Source: a virus. From it: DNA of 64,000 nt. Positions 1 through 9,313 of this stretch are shown piece by piece; the stretch's first letter is position 1, and each line of letters begins with the position of its first letter. Under the pieces are notes generated by a model, which saw nothing but the letters and a program-made list of their open reading frames with translations, was not told where the DNA came from and did not search any database. A program made the translations under genes and the position numbers. Location of the stretch: positions 1 through 64,000 of IMG/VR virus record IMGVR_UViG_3300025832_000906; one strand, given 5' to 3'.

Positions 1-1
1 T

Positions 2-817
2 GGTTGGAGTGAATATTATGTAGGTTTGAAGGATGAAATAAGTAAAATTGACGACCTTATTGACGAATTATCTTCATTTTTATGTGGTGACGATAGCCCT
101 GCTGCCGGTTTGTTTGAAATTCCATGGATAGAATATAAATCTGAAGAATTATTATGTGATGTATTAGCCGGTCTATTAATGACGATAGGTGGTCCTTTTG
201 GTGTTGTTGGTGGACTAGGTATTGAAATCCTACATGCCAATGATTTAAAAAATAAAGGAGATGACGCAGGTGCTATAATTTCCTTACTAATAGGTATGTT
301 ACCCATTTTTGGAGATGTAGGTGCTAAAGTAATCCAAAAATTATTAAGTAAGGGGGGTGGTAAACTACTTGTAACAAACGTTGTTAAATTCATTAATTTA
401 TTAATAAAGTTTAATACTGGTCAAGTAAAAGCTTCACAAGTAGTAAAATCACTATTAAATCTATCTAAAGAAGAAAGACAAGTTTTACACTGGTTATGGT
501 CAACTAGTCGGGAGTTATCTGGTAAGGCAAAACGACTAAGTTCTGAATTTGATAAATTGAAACCTATGGTTGATGATTTACCGGATGGTATTAATTTAGA
601 CAAAAAGTCGATAGAGAAAATATCAGAAATTTTAGAAAACGATAAAATTTTTATTGAATTAGGAAACTTTGCCGCCCAATTTGCCTCAATGATGACTATG
701 ATTATTGGTGGTCATACCATATCAGAATTAGGGTTTACTGATGATAATACCTTTGAAAGTCAAGAAGAAATTCTTGAGTATTACAAAAATAATCCACAAG
801 CAATATTAGATTTATGA
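2..817 (+). CDS. Unknown hydrophobic protein, 5' end outside window
   Basis: The reading frame is open to the left edge, so the gene is partial at its 5' end; a TTG at 26 is the first possible start inside the window but in-frame codons continue upstream of it. The visible part is about 270 residues. It has two glycine-rich hydrophobic stretches (around LLMTIGGPFGVVGG and AIISLLIGMLPIFG) followed by charged helical sequence and a third hydrophobic patch near the C-terminus. I do not recognise a family. It overlaps the next gene by an ATGA junction, so the two are probably co-translated. A membrane-interacting or ejected virion protein is possible, by inference only. Confidence 0.75.
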   Translation, partial: GWSEYYVGLKDEISKIDDLIDELSSFLCGDDSPAAGLFEIPWIEYKSEELLCDVLAGLLMTIGGPFGVVGGLGIEILHANDLKNKGDDAGAIISLLIGMLPIFGDVGAKVIQKLLSKGGGKLLVTNVVKFINLLIKFNTGQVKASQVVKSLLNLSKEERQVLHWLWSTSRELSGKAKRLSSEFDKLKPMVDDLPDGINLDKKSIEKISEILENDKIFIELGNFAAQFASMMTMIIGGHTISELGFTDDNTFESQEEILEYYKNNPQAILDL

Positions 818-2625
818 AAAAGAAAATAACTATAACAGAGTCAGAAAGAAAAGAGATTAGAAAATTATACCTATCTCATGATGTTTTGTTAGAACAGGAA
901 CTATTAACTGAAAAACGTGGTAGTAGTATTGGTAAAAAATTAGCAAGATTTTTATCCTCTCGTGGTGCTGAGGGATTATCTAACAGTGCCTTAAATTTAA
1001 TTAAACGAGGACGAAACTATTACATTATAGATTATAGTATAAATGGAGTCGGTGGTATGAGAAGGACACCTACTGACGGAGATAGTTTCGCAGATTACAT
1101 CAATGAATTAATTAAAGATATTGAAGATGGTAGACCATCGTTAAGTGACGGTCAAGTTAACAATCTTTTCACAAAACTTTTTCTTGCTAACGATGCGGAT
1201 TTCGCGGTTACACTTATTAGCAATCAAATTGATAACTTAGACCCTACTAATTCATTATATAACGATATATTAGATAAAATAGTTGATTTAGTTGGTAACG
1301 CGGCGGGAAATGACGTGTTTAAAACACAGTTTCCAACGGAACATACGTATTTTGTTAAACTCGCTACTTTATTTGACAGTGACGAGTTTATAAATGCAGG
1401 ACCGGTAGAACAGGTAAAAAGATTAAAAGAAATTAATACAAAACCAAGTATATTATCAGCTTCTAGAGCGGAAGCTTTAAGAGACGTTCAAATAAGTTAC
1501 ACTAGAGAACTTATAGAATTAATAAGAGGTTTTGGTAAAAGTTCAAAACAAATACAGTCAGAGATTATAGATTTAACCTACGCTTACGCATCTAATGATT
1601 TTAGAGATGGTAAGGCTTATGCTAGAGCAATACTTTTAAAATTAAATGAACTAGAGACAAGAGGTAATGATTTGGGTAGTTCATACTTAAAAATCGTAAA
1701 AAATTCCATTGAAGAAAAAAATAAAGACGGTAGCTTTGACGATTTACTTAAGTATATAGATACTCTTGACGATGGTGATGCATTTAGAGTTCTTAGGGAC
1801 ACAGCACCTCAGACTGTAGTGAAGGCTCTAAAAAGGGCTATAAATGACATACGAGAGGTTTTCCCACTTGTATGGAAATCAGATACTAAGACAAAAATTC
1901 GTTTTAAATTCGATGAAAAGTTTTGGAAAAAACTGGGTACGTTTATACTTACTAGTCAATTTATAACAATAAAGGATATTTATAATACTGCAATAAAATC
2001 ATCAGGACAAAGCGGTGGAGCAACTGCTTTGAAAACTGCACTAAACTTGGCGACTAGAAACGTTGCAGGTCAAGTATTATTCCCTATTATAAACGCGTCG
2101 TTTTGGGGGTTTATTGCACCGATTATGGATGGCATAAGAGATAAAATAAACAACAGTGATAGTGGTTTTTGGGACTATATGAAAGACTGGTTAGGTGATG
2201 GTGGTGAAATAGGTAAGAGTTGGACTGATTTTGATAGAGATTTAACTGAGGATTGGTTTGAAAACTTATCACGTTCTTATTCTAATACGTTTAAAAAAAT
2301 GATTGAAAAAGAGGGTGCATTCGGTTTAGAATGGAAAGATTTAGTACCGTTTGTTGGTTTTAGGAATATAACAACTCTTATGGAATTTTTATATAATTTA
2401 AACTGGACTTCTACAGAACCAACTAATATGACAAATCCAGCTGAAGTGGAGGGATATAGAGATAATATAAATTCATTCAAAAATTGGTTAAAAGACAATG
2501 ATATTGAGAAAAAAACAACATCAATACCTAAGAGACTTGATGACGGTGCTTACGAAGTTACACTAAAGGGTGACAACACACCAACATATTATATTTATGA
2601 TAATAACACATTTAAACAAGACTAA
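814..2625 (+). CDS. Unknown, putative internal virion protein with [IL]xE N-terminus
   Basis: 603 residues, starting at an ATGA overlap with the previous gene. The N-terminus is Lys-rich and contains ITE at residues 7-9 and LTE at 31-33, each followed by a polar residue. These resemble the sites cut by T4-type prohead proteases and recur on other proteins here. The rest is mostly helical and charged, with a hydrophobic region around residues 400-440 containing GQVLFPIINASFWGFIAP. No known family recognised. Its place in a run of similarly tagged genes suggests a virion protein packaged in the head, which is inference. Confidence 0.8.
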   Translation: MKKKITITESERKEIRKLYLSHDVLLEQELLTEKRGSSIGKKLARFLSSRGAEGLSNSALNLIKRGRNYYIIDYSINGVGGMRRTPTDGDSFADYINELIKDIEDGRPSLSDGQVNNLFTKLFLANDADFAVTLISNQIDNLDPTNSLYNDILDKIVDLVGNAAGNDVFKTQFPTEHTYFVKLATLFDSDEFINAGPVEQVKRLKEINTKPSILSASRAEALRDVQISYTRELIELIRGFGKSSKQIQSEIIDLTYAYASNDFRDGKAYARAILLKLNELETRGNDLGSSYLKIVKNSIEEKNKDGSFDDLLKYIDTLDDGDAFRVLRDTAPQTVVKALKRAINDIREVFPLVWKSDTKTKIRFKFDEKFWKKLGTFILTSQFITIKDIYNTAIKSSGQSGGATALKTALNLATRNVAGQVLFPIINASFWGFIAPIMDGIRDKINNSDSGFWDYMKDWLGDGGEIGKSWTDFDRDLTEDWFENLSRSYSNTFKKMIEKEGAFGLEWKDLVPFVGFRNITTLMEFLYNLNWTSTEPTNMTNPAEVEGYRDNINSFKNWLKDNDIEKKTTSIPKRLDDGAYEVTLKGDNTPTYYIYDNNTFKQD

Positions 2626-3961
2626 AGTGAAGAATTTAATTACAGAAAGTGTAGGTTGGGCAAACGAAACATCAGGAAGTGGTGCCCCAAGTGGTTCAGG
2701 ATGGCAAGGACCAATGAAGAAGTCAGAAGTAGAAACTGAAATAGGAGGAACATCTAATGAATCTGATTATGATTTATATCACGACTCAGCGGTGGGACGT
2801 GAAGGTTTTTACTACAGACCATCACCTAACCCAGGAGGAACACCGCCATCACCTAACCCAGGAGGAACACCGCCATCACCACCCGCAAGACAAAAAAGTG
2901 GTAGAGAGTTAAAAAAAGAGAAATTAAATTTAGGTAAAAGCGGTGTAAGCTCAACTGTAAATCAACAATTTAGAGATGTGGTCGATTACTTGAAAGGTAT
3001 ACCTTGTGGAAGAGTTTGGCCTTTAATATTCGTTCAAAGAGAACCAAACAGTCAATACGAAGATGAGAGAATTGTCTTTTTTGCTGATTCACAAACAGGT
3101 AGAAAAAATATACCGTTACCGATAGAAGAAAGAGGTGGAAAATGGGGTTTTATAGACCCGCCGAGTAGTGGTTCATGGCAAGAATTTTCAGATTCTAATT
3201 GGTGTACAAATAAAGTTAATGAAGGGTTAAAAGACGTATTAAAAGAAAATGAAATGGAAAATTCAATACCAGAAAAAATAGATGAAAAGTTAAAAGAATT
3301 TAATTTTTATACTGCAAATGACAAAGGAAAACAAAAAGTAGTTTTTACAGATAAAGACCGTGAAGAAATAAATAAAGAATTTATGGATTTAATGAAAAAA
3401 TATCCTGAAGATATTGCATTTATTAGGTCAGTAGTAGTCGCTAAAGGTGAAGATAAAAAAACGGGAGAACCTGTCGTTAGATTGGGTTCTTACTATAATA
3501 ATGCAAATATTGAACTTCCTTTTAATTCTCAGATGAATGGATTAGGTAAATTATTGGACGGTGGTATAATATATTTTACCATTACTAATAATGAGGGTCC
3601 TGATTATAGAGATTTTAAGATAGTCGGTGGTGATAAGATACCTGAAGTTGAATTTGGAGGGGGAGAAAAAGAGGAAATACAAAGAGATAGTTATATCAAC
3701 ACACATAATCAATCGATGAAAAAAGAACAACCTTTTGAAGAGGTTATGAAGGGTAAAGAAAAGAAAGGTTTACAGTCATTACTAAATGGGGAAGGTCTTA
3801 CAAACGAATTTACGAAGTCTCAGAAGGAATTTTTAGAAAACTTAAAAAAAAAAGGTTTTAAACTTAAAAAACCTGAAAACTCAGATATTTATGAAAGAGT
3901 GAGAGTTAATAGTAAGGAATTCACAGAATCAATAAATGCGTGGAAACCCAAAGAAAAATGA
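2597..3961 (+). CDS. Unknown protein with Pro/Gly repeat and LITES N-terminus
   Basis: Start chosen at ATG 2597, overlapping the previous gene by 29 nt; a GTG at 2627, two bases after the previous stop, would give a protein starting MKNLITES and is an equally good alternative. Residues after the tag are Gly/Ser-rich, then a short duplicated NPGGTPPSP unit (27-bp DNA repeat near 2825-2880) acts as a likely linker. The remainder (about 370 residues) is charged and of unknown fold. The LITE|S site near the N-terminus matches the [IL]xE pattern of neighbouring proteins. It ends in an ATGA overlap with the next gene. Confidence 0.75.
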   Translation: MIITHLNKTKVKNLITESVGWANETSGSGAPSGSGWQGPMKKSEVETEIGGTSNESDYDLYHDSAVGREGFYYRPSPNPGGTPPSPNPGGTPPSPPARQKSGRELKKEKLNLGKSGVSSTVNQQFRDVVDYLKGIPCGRVWPLIFVQREPNSQYEDERIVFFADSQTGRKNIPLPIEERGGKWGFIDPPSSGSWQEFSDSNWCTNKVNEGLKDVLKENEMENSIPEKIDEKLKEFNFYTANDKGKQKVVFTDKDREEINKEFMDLMKKYPEDIAFIRSVVVAKGEDKKTGEPVVRLGSYYNNANIELPFNSQMNGLGKLLDGGIIYFTITNNEGPDYRDFKIVGGDKIPEVEFGGGEKEEIQRDSYINTHNQSMKKEQPFEEVMKGKEKKGLQSLLNGEGLTNEFTKSQKEFLENLKKKGFKLKKPENSDIYERVRVNSKEFTESINAWKPKEK

Positions 3962-4593
3962 GTCTAAAACACATAGTTAAAAAGAATCTAATAGAATTAG
4001 AAACTAAAAAACTTAATAGTCTTACTGAATCTAAAATTGTTAAAGGAAGATTAGGTATTATATCTGAGTCTGTTAACTTTAATTCTAAAATTCATACCAC
4101 CAAATTCTTTAATAAATTATTTTTAGAGGTTAATCATTTGATAAAAATGGGTATTAGTGAATCCGTAGTTAATGAAGATTTAATTATGACACTTAAAGGT
4201 ATTATGGGTGATGATGGTTCTAAAGTTATAGACACGTTAAAAGATAAGTTATTATTTTTTTTAGAGGGTAAACTTAATATTGATGGTTTTGAAAAGGATG
4301 TATTGTCTCAGACAATATCAGAAATTGAAGAAGAGGAATTTTCTAAAATATTTACGGATAAGAAGTTCTTACCGAGAAGTATCGCCGATGTATTCACAAG
4401 AGAATTTGAAGAAAAATACTTAGAAGGACTTACAGATACGACAAAAGAAATTGTGATGAAGCAAATTGATAACGATAGATTTAAAAGAGATATTGAAGAT
4501 AAGTTTACAACGGCGTTGGAATCTTTATTGGATTCCATTGAGTCAAATATGGACTCGAAATTGAGAGGCATTAGAGATAAGGTCTTCTCATAA
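3958..4593 (+). CDS. Unknown helical protein, putative capsid-targeted
   Basis: ATG at 3958 overlaps the preceding TGA (ATGA); a GTG 18 nt upstream is in frame but less likely. 211 residues, almost entirely charged and amphipathic helix. The N-terminus contains SLTE at about residues 21-24 followed by SKIVKG, another [IL]xE site. Last gene of the 5' plus-strand run and followed by a strong hairpin terminator. No family recognised; short acidic helical proteins of this kind are often core or internal head proteins in T4-like phages, which is inference. Confidence 0.75.
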   Translation: MSLKHIVKKNLIELETKKLNSLTESKIVKGRLGIISESVNFNSKIHTTKFFNKLFLEVNHLIKMGISESVVNEDLIMTLKGIMGDDGSKVIDTLKDKLLFFLEGKLNIDGFEKDVLSQTISEIEEEEFSKIFTDKKFLPRSIADVFTREFEEKYLEGLTDTTKEIVMKQIDNDRFKRDIEDKFTTALESLLDSIESNMDSKLRGIRDKVFS

Positions 4594-4627
4594 ACTTTTA
4601 AAAAAAGGGGGTAAAATTAAATCTATG

Positions 4628-4654
4628 AAAAGGACTGGCGGTGTCAGTCCTTTT
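4628..4654 (+). terminator. Rho-independent terminator after the 5' plus-strand operon
   Basis: Inverted repeat AAAGGACTG / CAGTCCTTT with a 7-nt loop, followed by a run of T, 35 nt after the stop of the preceding gene. Confidence 0.8.
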
Positions 4655-4663
4655 TTCTTATAT

Positions 4664-4693
4664 AAAAAAAAGTGACCCGAAGGTCACTTTTTT
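4664..4693. terminator. Bidirectional terminator between convergent genes
   Basis: AAAAAGTGACC CGAA GGTCACTTTTT: a perfect stem with A-run on one side and T-run on the other. It can stop transcription from both the plus-strand operon and the convergent T9SS cargo gene. Confidence 0.85.
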
Positions 4694-4707
4694 ATTTAAT
4701 CGATTGT

Positions 4708-7704
4708 TTACCTGAGAACGGTTATATAACCACTCGTATCCAAGACCTCCAAATTCCATGCCACTGCCCTAATTGTGTAAGCGTAAACTCCGTCTTGTAC
4801 GTAATGCCCACCATTATTAAAACTTCCATCCCATCTTCCATTAGGGTTATCGATTTTAAAGACCACTTGACCCCATCTATTGAAAATAGATACTTCCCAT
4901 GTGTTCCAACACTCTTCGTCGGTTATTACCCCCCAAGAATCGTTTAAACCGTCATTATTAGGACTAAATGCGTTAGGTGCAAATGCCTGACCGTCGAATT
5001 CATCACAAGGACTAGGAAAAACACAAGTACCATCTTCTATCGTCGCTTCAAAATTATAATTTAATGCGTCCATGTTAGTACATCCAAACACGTCATATTC
5101 ACATGACCCATCATTTACATTTGCGAACATATTATAATTGTTAGCGTTTAAATCGGTACACCCTAATATATCGTAAGTACAACTACCATCATCCACGTTA
5201 GCAAGTGAATTATAATTGTTAGCACTTTCATCAGTACACCCAAATACATCATATTCACAAGAACCGTCATCGACTGTAGCTAAGAGGTTATAATTATTTG
5301 CGGTTGAGTCTGTACAGCCGAAAACGTCATAAGTACAAGACCCATCGTCCACGTTAGCTGTTGAGTTGTAGTTATTTGCTTCTTCATCTGTACAACCATA
5401 AATATCATACGTACATGTACCATCGTCTAAATTCGCATTGGGATTGTAATTATTAGCGCTTTCATCGGTACATCCGAATATATCGTAAGTACAACTACCA
5501 TCATCCACATTTGCGTCAGGATTATAGTTATTAGCAGTATCGTCGATACATCCCGCAACATTGCAATTAATTCCGGAACCTCCGATTGTAAGGACAAGTA
5601 TATTATTACTAATATTATCATCTTCTCCGAAATTTTCCCATGAGTTAGGACTCTCACCATTTACGTCTAAAACGTGTACACTAACAACACCATATGAGTA
5701 TATGGGGTTAGGCCACTCAATAGAGATATCACCGAATGAGTTTATTGTTGTACCCATCGCATTAAAACAAATAGTGTCGTTTGTTTGTCCTAAGACTTGA
5801 ACTTTAATACAGTATTCATTTATCGCGGGATTGGTTAGATTGTTTAGATGTAACGTAGGAACCCAGTATGGGGTAAATCCGTCACAGTATTCGTTTATAG
5901 TTATACTATCTAATGATAAATCAACCATATATTCACAACTTCCATCATCCTCAGTTGCTAACGGATTATAATTTTCCGCTATTGGGTCTGTACATCCTAA
6001 AACAAGACATACATCGGGGTCACTTATATTATTTAAGTATAAGAACGTATTGTTATATGAATATTCATCAATCTCACCTTCAACATCATATACATTAATT
6101 GTTAGTTGAGTTATAAAATCAGGTACATTAATAGTCCATATTAACTGACCCCCACCAGGTTCAATCCAATCAGTACCGTTTAAATTACCATTTAAACAAG
6201 TATCAAGACCTAATTCAGGTACTTCTACACAATACACAAATAATGTGTCATTTGAATTAAAATTACCCGTATCAGGGTTAACTACTATTATACTAATTTC
6301 GTTAGAAACTATCCCGTCATCACACACTGCATTTACAAATGAAACATATCCACCTGCGTCAGGAGTATATATTACTTCATCATCACAGTCGAATAGATTA
6401 CTATAAAACTCCCAATAAGTGCTATCGCCATGATATTCATTACATAATTCTTCTCCCTCTGGAGTATCACAATATATACATGAGTCATCATTTTCGGTTG
6501 CTTGTTGATTATAATTACAAGCGATAGGGTCTTGACAACCGTATACAGGTGCAAAAGTACAAGTCCCGTCATCATACCCCGCATTACCATTAAAGTTTTC
6601 TGCTAAAGGGTCAGTACAACCAGGGTAAATAGGGGGTGGTGCATCACATACATTAATAGAATTTAATTCCATTGATATGTCAGGATAAAACTGTGTTTGG
6701 TCCGCACATAATCCACACGTCTGGGCCCAACCACCATCAATTTCACCAATAATCGCAGTTTCCGAATAGTTTATTTGCCATAATACAACTTCCAAACATG
6801 AAGTTAATGTATCAGACTCTAAGATACTTTGGAAACAATCATCATAAAATGTATCGTCAGCAAACATATTATAATTTATTGTATCACCCGCGTAATACTC
6901 AGCAAATGATACAGGATTATCAAATGTCCATCCTAAATGATATTCAGATGCGGTACAACCCCATTCATAATCCCAACCAGGTACGTGTGCACCTATTTGA
7001 ACCATATTTACATAATCCATTTGTCCCGACTGACCCACCGTATTTAAAGAAGTGCCACAGTTCCAATGTGATACTACTTCAATACTTACGTCATATGTTT
7101 CAGGGTCAAATCCAAGGAAATTAACATCACAATCACAAAACGCATCATTATTTACATCAGGACAATCAGTATTAAAAGGTCCGTAGTATGGTGTTCCGTC
7201 TGAGTTATATACCCAAGCGCCATCAGCTAACCCACAACTACCTAACCTAAGATTAAATTGTGACCAAGCCCCATCAAAAGGGAAAGATAAACCATAATAC
7301 GCCCATTCCATAGACTCTTCCCACGATAAATCATTTACTCCACCAGGACCTGGGTCTTCAGGAAACCATGAAGGGAGATTTGGAATGTCGAACCAAGGGG
7401 TTGTTATTGTCCTAGTCTGACCAGGAGGTAAGGGTCCAACATTGTTGTTTGAGGTATAATCTATGGTCCATATTGGTGCACTTGAATTAAGTGACCAATA
7501 CATCTTAAGTACGTCCCCTTCCCATTCACTACCCGAATTGTTTGTAACGTCAAATTGAAACTTGACACCACTACCATTATCAGTGACGACTACAGAACCC
7601 TGTTCTATAAAAACGTCACATTGAGCCCTTAATACTACTGAAAACAAGAGCATTAAAGGTATTAAAAGCACACGGCGTGCCTTATTAAAAAAAGTAAAAT
7701 TCAT
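4708..7704 (-). CDS. Secreted protein with Cys repeats and T9SS type-B sorting domain
   Basis: 998 residues. The N-terminus is a Bacteroidota-type signal peptide (KARR, then a hydrophobic run, ending LRAQ). The body holds beta-rich domains and ten copies of a Cys/Asp motif of the form GCTDxxAxNYNxxAxxDDGSC: three dispersed and seven in tandem near the C-terminus. The last ~90 residues (from FAPNAFSPNNDGLNDSW, through IFNRWGQVVF, NGRWDG and DGVYAYTI) match the gliding-motility-associated CHU_C domain that routes proteins through the type IX secretion system. Such proteins normally belong to host cells, for surface display or release. Here it lies between phage genes and has a copy of the phage-type TATTTATA motif upstream. 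Role unknown: a surface modifier, superinfection blocker or virion adhesin are all possible. Confidence 0.85.
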   Translation of the reverse strand: MNFTFFNKARRVLLIPLMLLFSVVLRAQCDVFIEQGSVVVTDNGSGVKFQFDVTNNSGSEWEGDVLKMYWSLNSSAPIWTIDYTSNNNVGPLPPGQTRTITTPWFDIPNLPSWFPEDPGPGGVNDLSWEESMEWAYYGLSFPFDGAWSQFNLRLGSCGLADGAWVYNSDGTPYYGPFNTDCPDVNNDAFCDCDVNFLGFDPETYDVSIEVVSHWNCGTSLNTVGQSGQMDYVNMVQIGAHVPGWDYEWGCTASEYHLGWTFDNPVSFAEYYAGDTINYNMFADDTFYDDCFQSILESDTLTSCLEVVLWQINYSETAIIGEIDGGWAQTCGLCADQTQFYPDISMELNSINVCDAPPPIYPGCTDPLAENFNGNAGYDDGTCTFAPVYGCQDPIACNYNQQATENDDSCIYCDTPEGEELCNEYHGDSTYWEFYSNLFDCDDEVIYTPDAGGYVSFVNAVCDDGIVSNEISIIVVNPDTGNFNSNDTLFVYCVEVPELGLDTCLNGNLNGTDWIEPGGGQLIWTINVPDFITQLTINVYDVEGEIDEYSYNNTFLYLNNISDPDVCLVLGCTDPIAENYNPLATEDDGSCEYMVDLSLDSITINEYCDGFTPYWVPTLHLNNLTNPAINEYCIKVQVLGQTNDTICFNAMGTTINSFGDISIEWPNPIYSYGVVSVHVLDVNGESPNSWENFGEDDNISNNILVLTIGGSGINCNVAGCIDDTANNYNPDANVDDGSCTYDIFGCTDESANNYNPNANLDDGTCTYDIYGCTDEEANNYNSTANVDDGSCTYDVFGCTDSTANNYNLLATVDDGSCEYDVFGCTDESANNYNSLANVDDGSCTYDILGCTDLNANNYNMFANVNDGSCEYDVFGCTNMDALNYNFEATIEDGTCVFPSPCDEFDGQAFAPNAFSPNNDGLNDSWGVITDEECWNTWEVSIFNRWGQVVFKIDNPNGRWDGSFNNGGHYVQDGVYAYTIRAVAWNLEVLDTSGYITVLR
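5023..5553 (-). repeat. Seven tandem 78-bp units encoding GCTDxxANNYN repeats
   Basis: Seven consecutive units of 26 residues (78 bp) of the form GCTDxxANNYNxxANxDDGSCTYD plus two residues. The DNA copies have diverged by many silent changes while the amino acids are conserved, so this is a selected protein repeat and not a recent slippage product. The paired Cys and Asp-rich loops suggest small disulfide or calcium-binding modules. Confidence 0.85.
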
Positions 7705-7741
7705 TAATTTATAGGTTTACTTGTTTATGAAGAACTACACC

Positions 7742-7749
7742 TATAAATA
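7742..7749 (-). promoter_or_regulatory. Putative phage late promoter of the T9SS cargo gene
   Basis: Reads AAACTATTTATAGG on the minus strand, 37 nt before the start codon. The same AAACTATTTATA string precedes the plus-strand gene at 10393. Spacing is longer than the usual 11-14 nt, so this copy is less certain. Confidence 0.5.
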
Positions 7750-7760
7750 GTTTATAACGG

Positions 7761-8258
7761 TCAATAAGTAGAAAATCCTTTCCTAAAATCGTCCCATATA
7801 ACCTCAGCTTCTTCGTATAATAAGGAAGAAAATACAGAGGGTTCATGAGGTCTATTTATTAACTTAACACCCCACTCGTTAGGGGTTTTATTACCTTTTG
7901 TAACATTACATCTAGAACAACAAGTAACCAAATTTTTCCAAGTATTCTTACCTCCACGAGAACGAGGTATAATGTGGTCGATAGTTAGATTTTTTTTTGA
8001 ACCGCAATATTGGCAGGTAGACTTATCTCTTTTAAAAATTCTTTTTCTATTAACTTTTAATGAGGTTCTTCGATATCTAATATAATTTAATAACCTTATA
8101 ATTACGGGACGAACAAATTTACCTATAGTGGTGACGATATCACGGTCTCCCTTTTTTACTATTTCTGCTTTACCTTTGTTCACCAATATAAACCCTCTAT
8201 GTAAAGTTGTGATATTTAATGGTGAAAAATCAGAATTTAGTACAAGTACGTTACTCAT
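7761..8258 (-). CDS. HNH endonuclease family protein
   Basis: 165 residues. The C-terminal half carries a complete HNH nuclease module: CQYC at 82-85, DHIIP with D94/H95, the RGG and W-K-NLV segment, and CSRC at 114-117 followed by NxxKG. The two CxxC pairs bind a structural zinc, and D94/H95 belong to the metal-dependent nuclease site. The N-terminal ~75 residues (VLNSDFSPLN, then basic YIRYRR) are typical of a stand-alone HNH family common in bacteria and phages. It may be a free-standing nuclease or homing-type element; no intron or intein is visible nearby. Confidence 0.85.
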   Translation of the reverse strand: MSNVLVLNSDFSPLNITTLHRGFILVNKGKAEIVKKGDRDIVTTIGKFVRPVIIRLLNYIRYRRTSLKVNRKRIFKRDKSTCQYCGSKKNLTIDHIIPRSRGGKNTWKNLVTCCSRCNVTKGNKTPNEWGVKLINRPHEPSVFSSLLYEEAEVIWDDFRKGFSTY

Positions 8259-8301
8259 TATGTTTTTTTTTATAATATAAAATATAATAATTTATTAGTC
8301 A

Positions 8302-8334
8302 AAAAAAAACCCCCGATTTGTTCGGGGGTTTTAA
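8302..8334 (-). terminator. Terminator downstream of holin-like gene
   Basis: Stem CCCCCGA / TCGGGGG with a 5-nt loop, followed on the minus strand by a run of T. It lies just after the stop of the holin-like gene at 8350; the A/T flanks make it potentially bidirectional. Confidence 0.8.
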
Positions 8335-8349
8335 TTTTAAAGGTTTTTA

Positions 8350-8580
8350 TTATTTGGCCTCGGCCTCCTTAACTATTTCGAATCTATCTTTGTTCCTAAA
8401 GAATCCAAAGACCGCTATTCCTAAACCTATTAGAACCTCGATAGCATTTATTACTGAATCTAAATTCTCAGTTAATAAGTCTACCAAAGGTATCCATGTG
8501 TTCAAACCTGTTAGTACCAACAAAGTACCAATTGCGGTTAATCCGTGTCTAATAAGACTTTTAATTTCTGCTGTTCCCAT
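8350..8580 (-). CDS. Small two-helix membrane protein, holin-like
   Basis: 76 residues with two hydrophobic segments (about residues 14-32, GLTAIGTLLVLTGL, and 44-62, INAIEVLIGLGIAVFGFF) and a charged C-terminal tail ending KEAEAK. Size and topology fit class II phage holins, which permeabilise the inner membrane at lysis. No endolysin is recognisable beside it, so the assignment rests on topology alone. A TATATTTG element and a TATTTATT element lie upstream on the minus strand (within about 8590-8630). Confidence 0.55.
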   Translation of the reverse strand: MGTAEIKSLIRHGLTAIGTLLVLTGLNTWIPLVDLLTENLDSVINAIEVLIGLGIAVFGFFRNKDRFEIVKEAEAK

Positions 8581-8630
8581 ATTAAATATTTTTTTACAGT
8601 TTATTGTAATAAATATCTACAAATATATAA

Positions 8631-8662
8631 AAAACAAAAAAGGGGGGTGTTACCCCCCCCCT
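8631..8662 (-). terminator. Terminator of the DUF6011-like gene
   Basis: On the minus strand a G-run, a short TAACA loop, a C-run and then TTTTTTG with further T. It begins immediately after the stop codon of the gene ending at 8665. Confidence 0.8.
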
Positions 8663-8664
8663 TC

Positions 8665-9252
8665 TCACATCTTCACCATCACTCCTCCCATACCATTCCA
8701 CTTAACAATCGCCCTTTTAGGAATCCAAAACTCAAACTCACCAATCTCATCAATTTTTCGAGACATATCCTTTTTATAATTCTCGATTGCGACAGTGTCG
8801 TAAGCGCTACGAGGATGAGCAACACCAACATACTTAGAACACACAGGACCGATACCTGTCAACTTAGAAACATCATCAGTAAGGGTTTTAGCGCAACAAC
8901 GACATACACCTCCGTTTTCTTTCGTCAACTTGCCTTTGACCCGAAGTGCTCGGTCAGTCATACCCGTAACCGCAGTTACATCGATAAGGATGGGGTGAAA
9001 CTCAAGACCATACTCTTCTTTAATACCCAATGCAATCTTACGACCAATCTTGATGGTATCACCAACCAAAGTGATATTCAAACGCTGTTGAGCCTGTTCA
9101 TGACGACGAGCACCCTCGATAACACGAATAGCTGCTGCGGTTTGATTATCGGTCAGTGAGTTAAACTTATTAAGACCTCTTTTGAGTGAGTTCATAAAAT
9201 TGTTGGTTCCGTTGTAGTTCTGCACTTCTTCGATTACTTGTTCTTGAGTCAT
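8665..9252 (-). CDS. DUF6011-like zinc-ribbon protein
   Basis: Start set at ATG 9252 (MTQEQVIEEV); the frame is open upstream, but that stretch contains the promoter. 195 residues. Near the middle is a CRCCAKTL ... GIGPVCSKY segment, the pattern of the DUF6011 zinc-binding motif found in many phage and actinobacterial proteins. A preceding region (IGRKIALGI ... RALRVKGKL) looks like a beta-rich substrate-binding part. The molecular role is not known. It has its own host-type promoter and its own terminator, so it is a monocistronic gene, and its GC content looks higher than that of surrounding genes. Confidence 0.7.
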   Translation of the reverse strand: MTQEQVIEEVQNYNGTNNFMNSLKRGLNKFNSLTDNQTAAAIRVIEGARRHEQAQQRLNITLVGDTIKIGRKIALGIKEEYGLEFHPILIDVTAVTGMTDRALRVKGKLTKENGGVCRCCAKTLTDDVSKLTGIGPVCSKYVGVAHPRSAYDTVAIENYKKDMSRKIDEIGEFEFWIPKRAIVKWNGMGGVMVKM

Positions 9253-9282
9253 ATTAATATTGTTTATGTGGTGATTGTGATA

Positions 9283-9313
9283 CAAATATAAGTCAAAAAT
9301 CCCCTACTGCCAA
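9283..9313 (-). promoter_or_regulatory. Bacteroidota-type promoter of the DUF6011-like gene
   Basis: Minus strand TTG (9313-9311), 20 nt, then TATATTTG (9290-9283), matching the Bacteroidota sigma-70 consensus. The -33 element lies inside the loop of the tmRNA terminator hairpin. Confidence 0.65.

Noticed and set aside
5427-6590. Several short open frames on both strands over the T9SS gene
   Set aside because: They lie within the 998-residue coding sequence, with low-complexity translations and no start signals.
4708-7704. Idea that the T9SS protein shows this is host chromosome or a prophage edge
   Set aside because: Phage genes with the same composition lie on both sides, terminators and a phage-type promoter frame it, and no integrase or attachment site is visible. 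Assembly chimera cannot be fully excluded.
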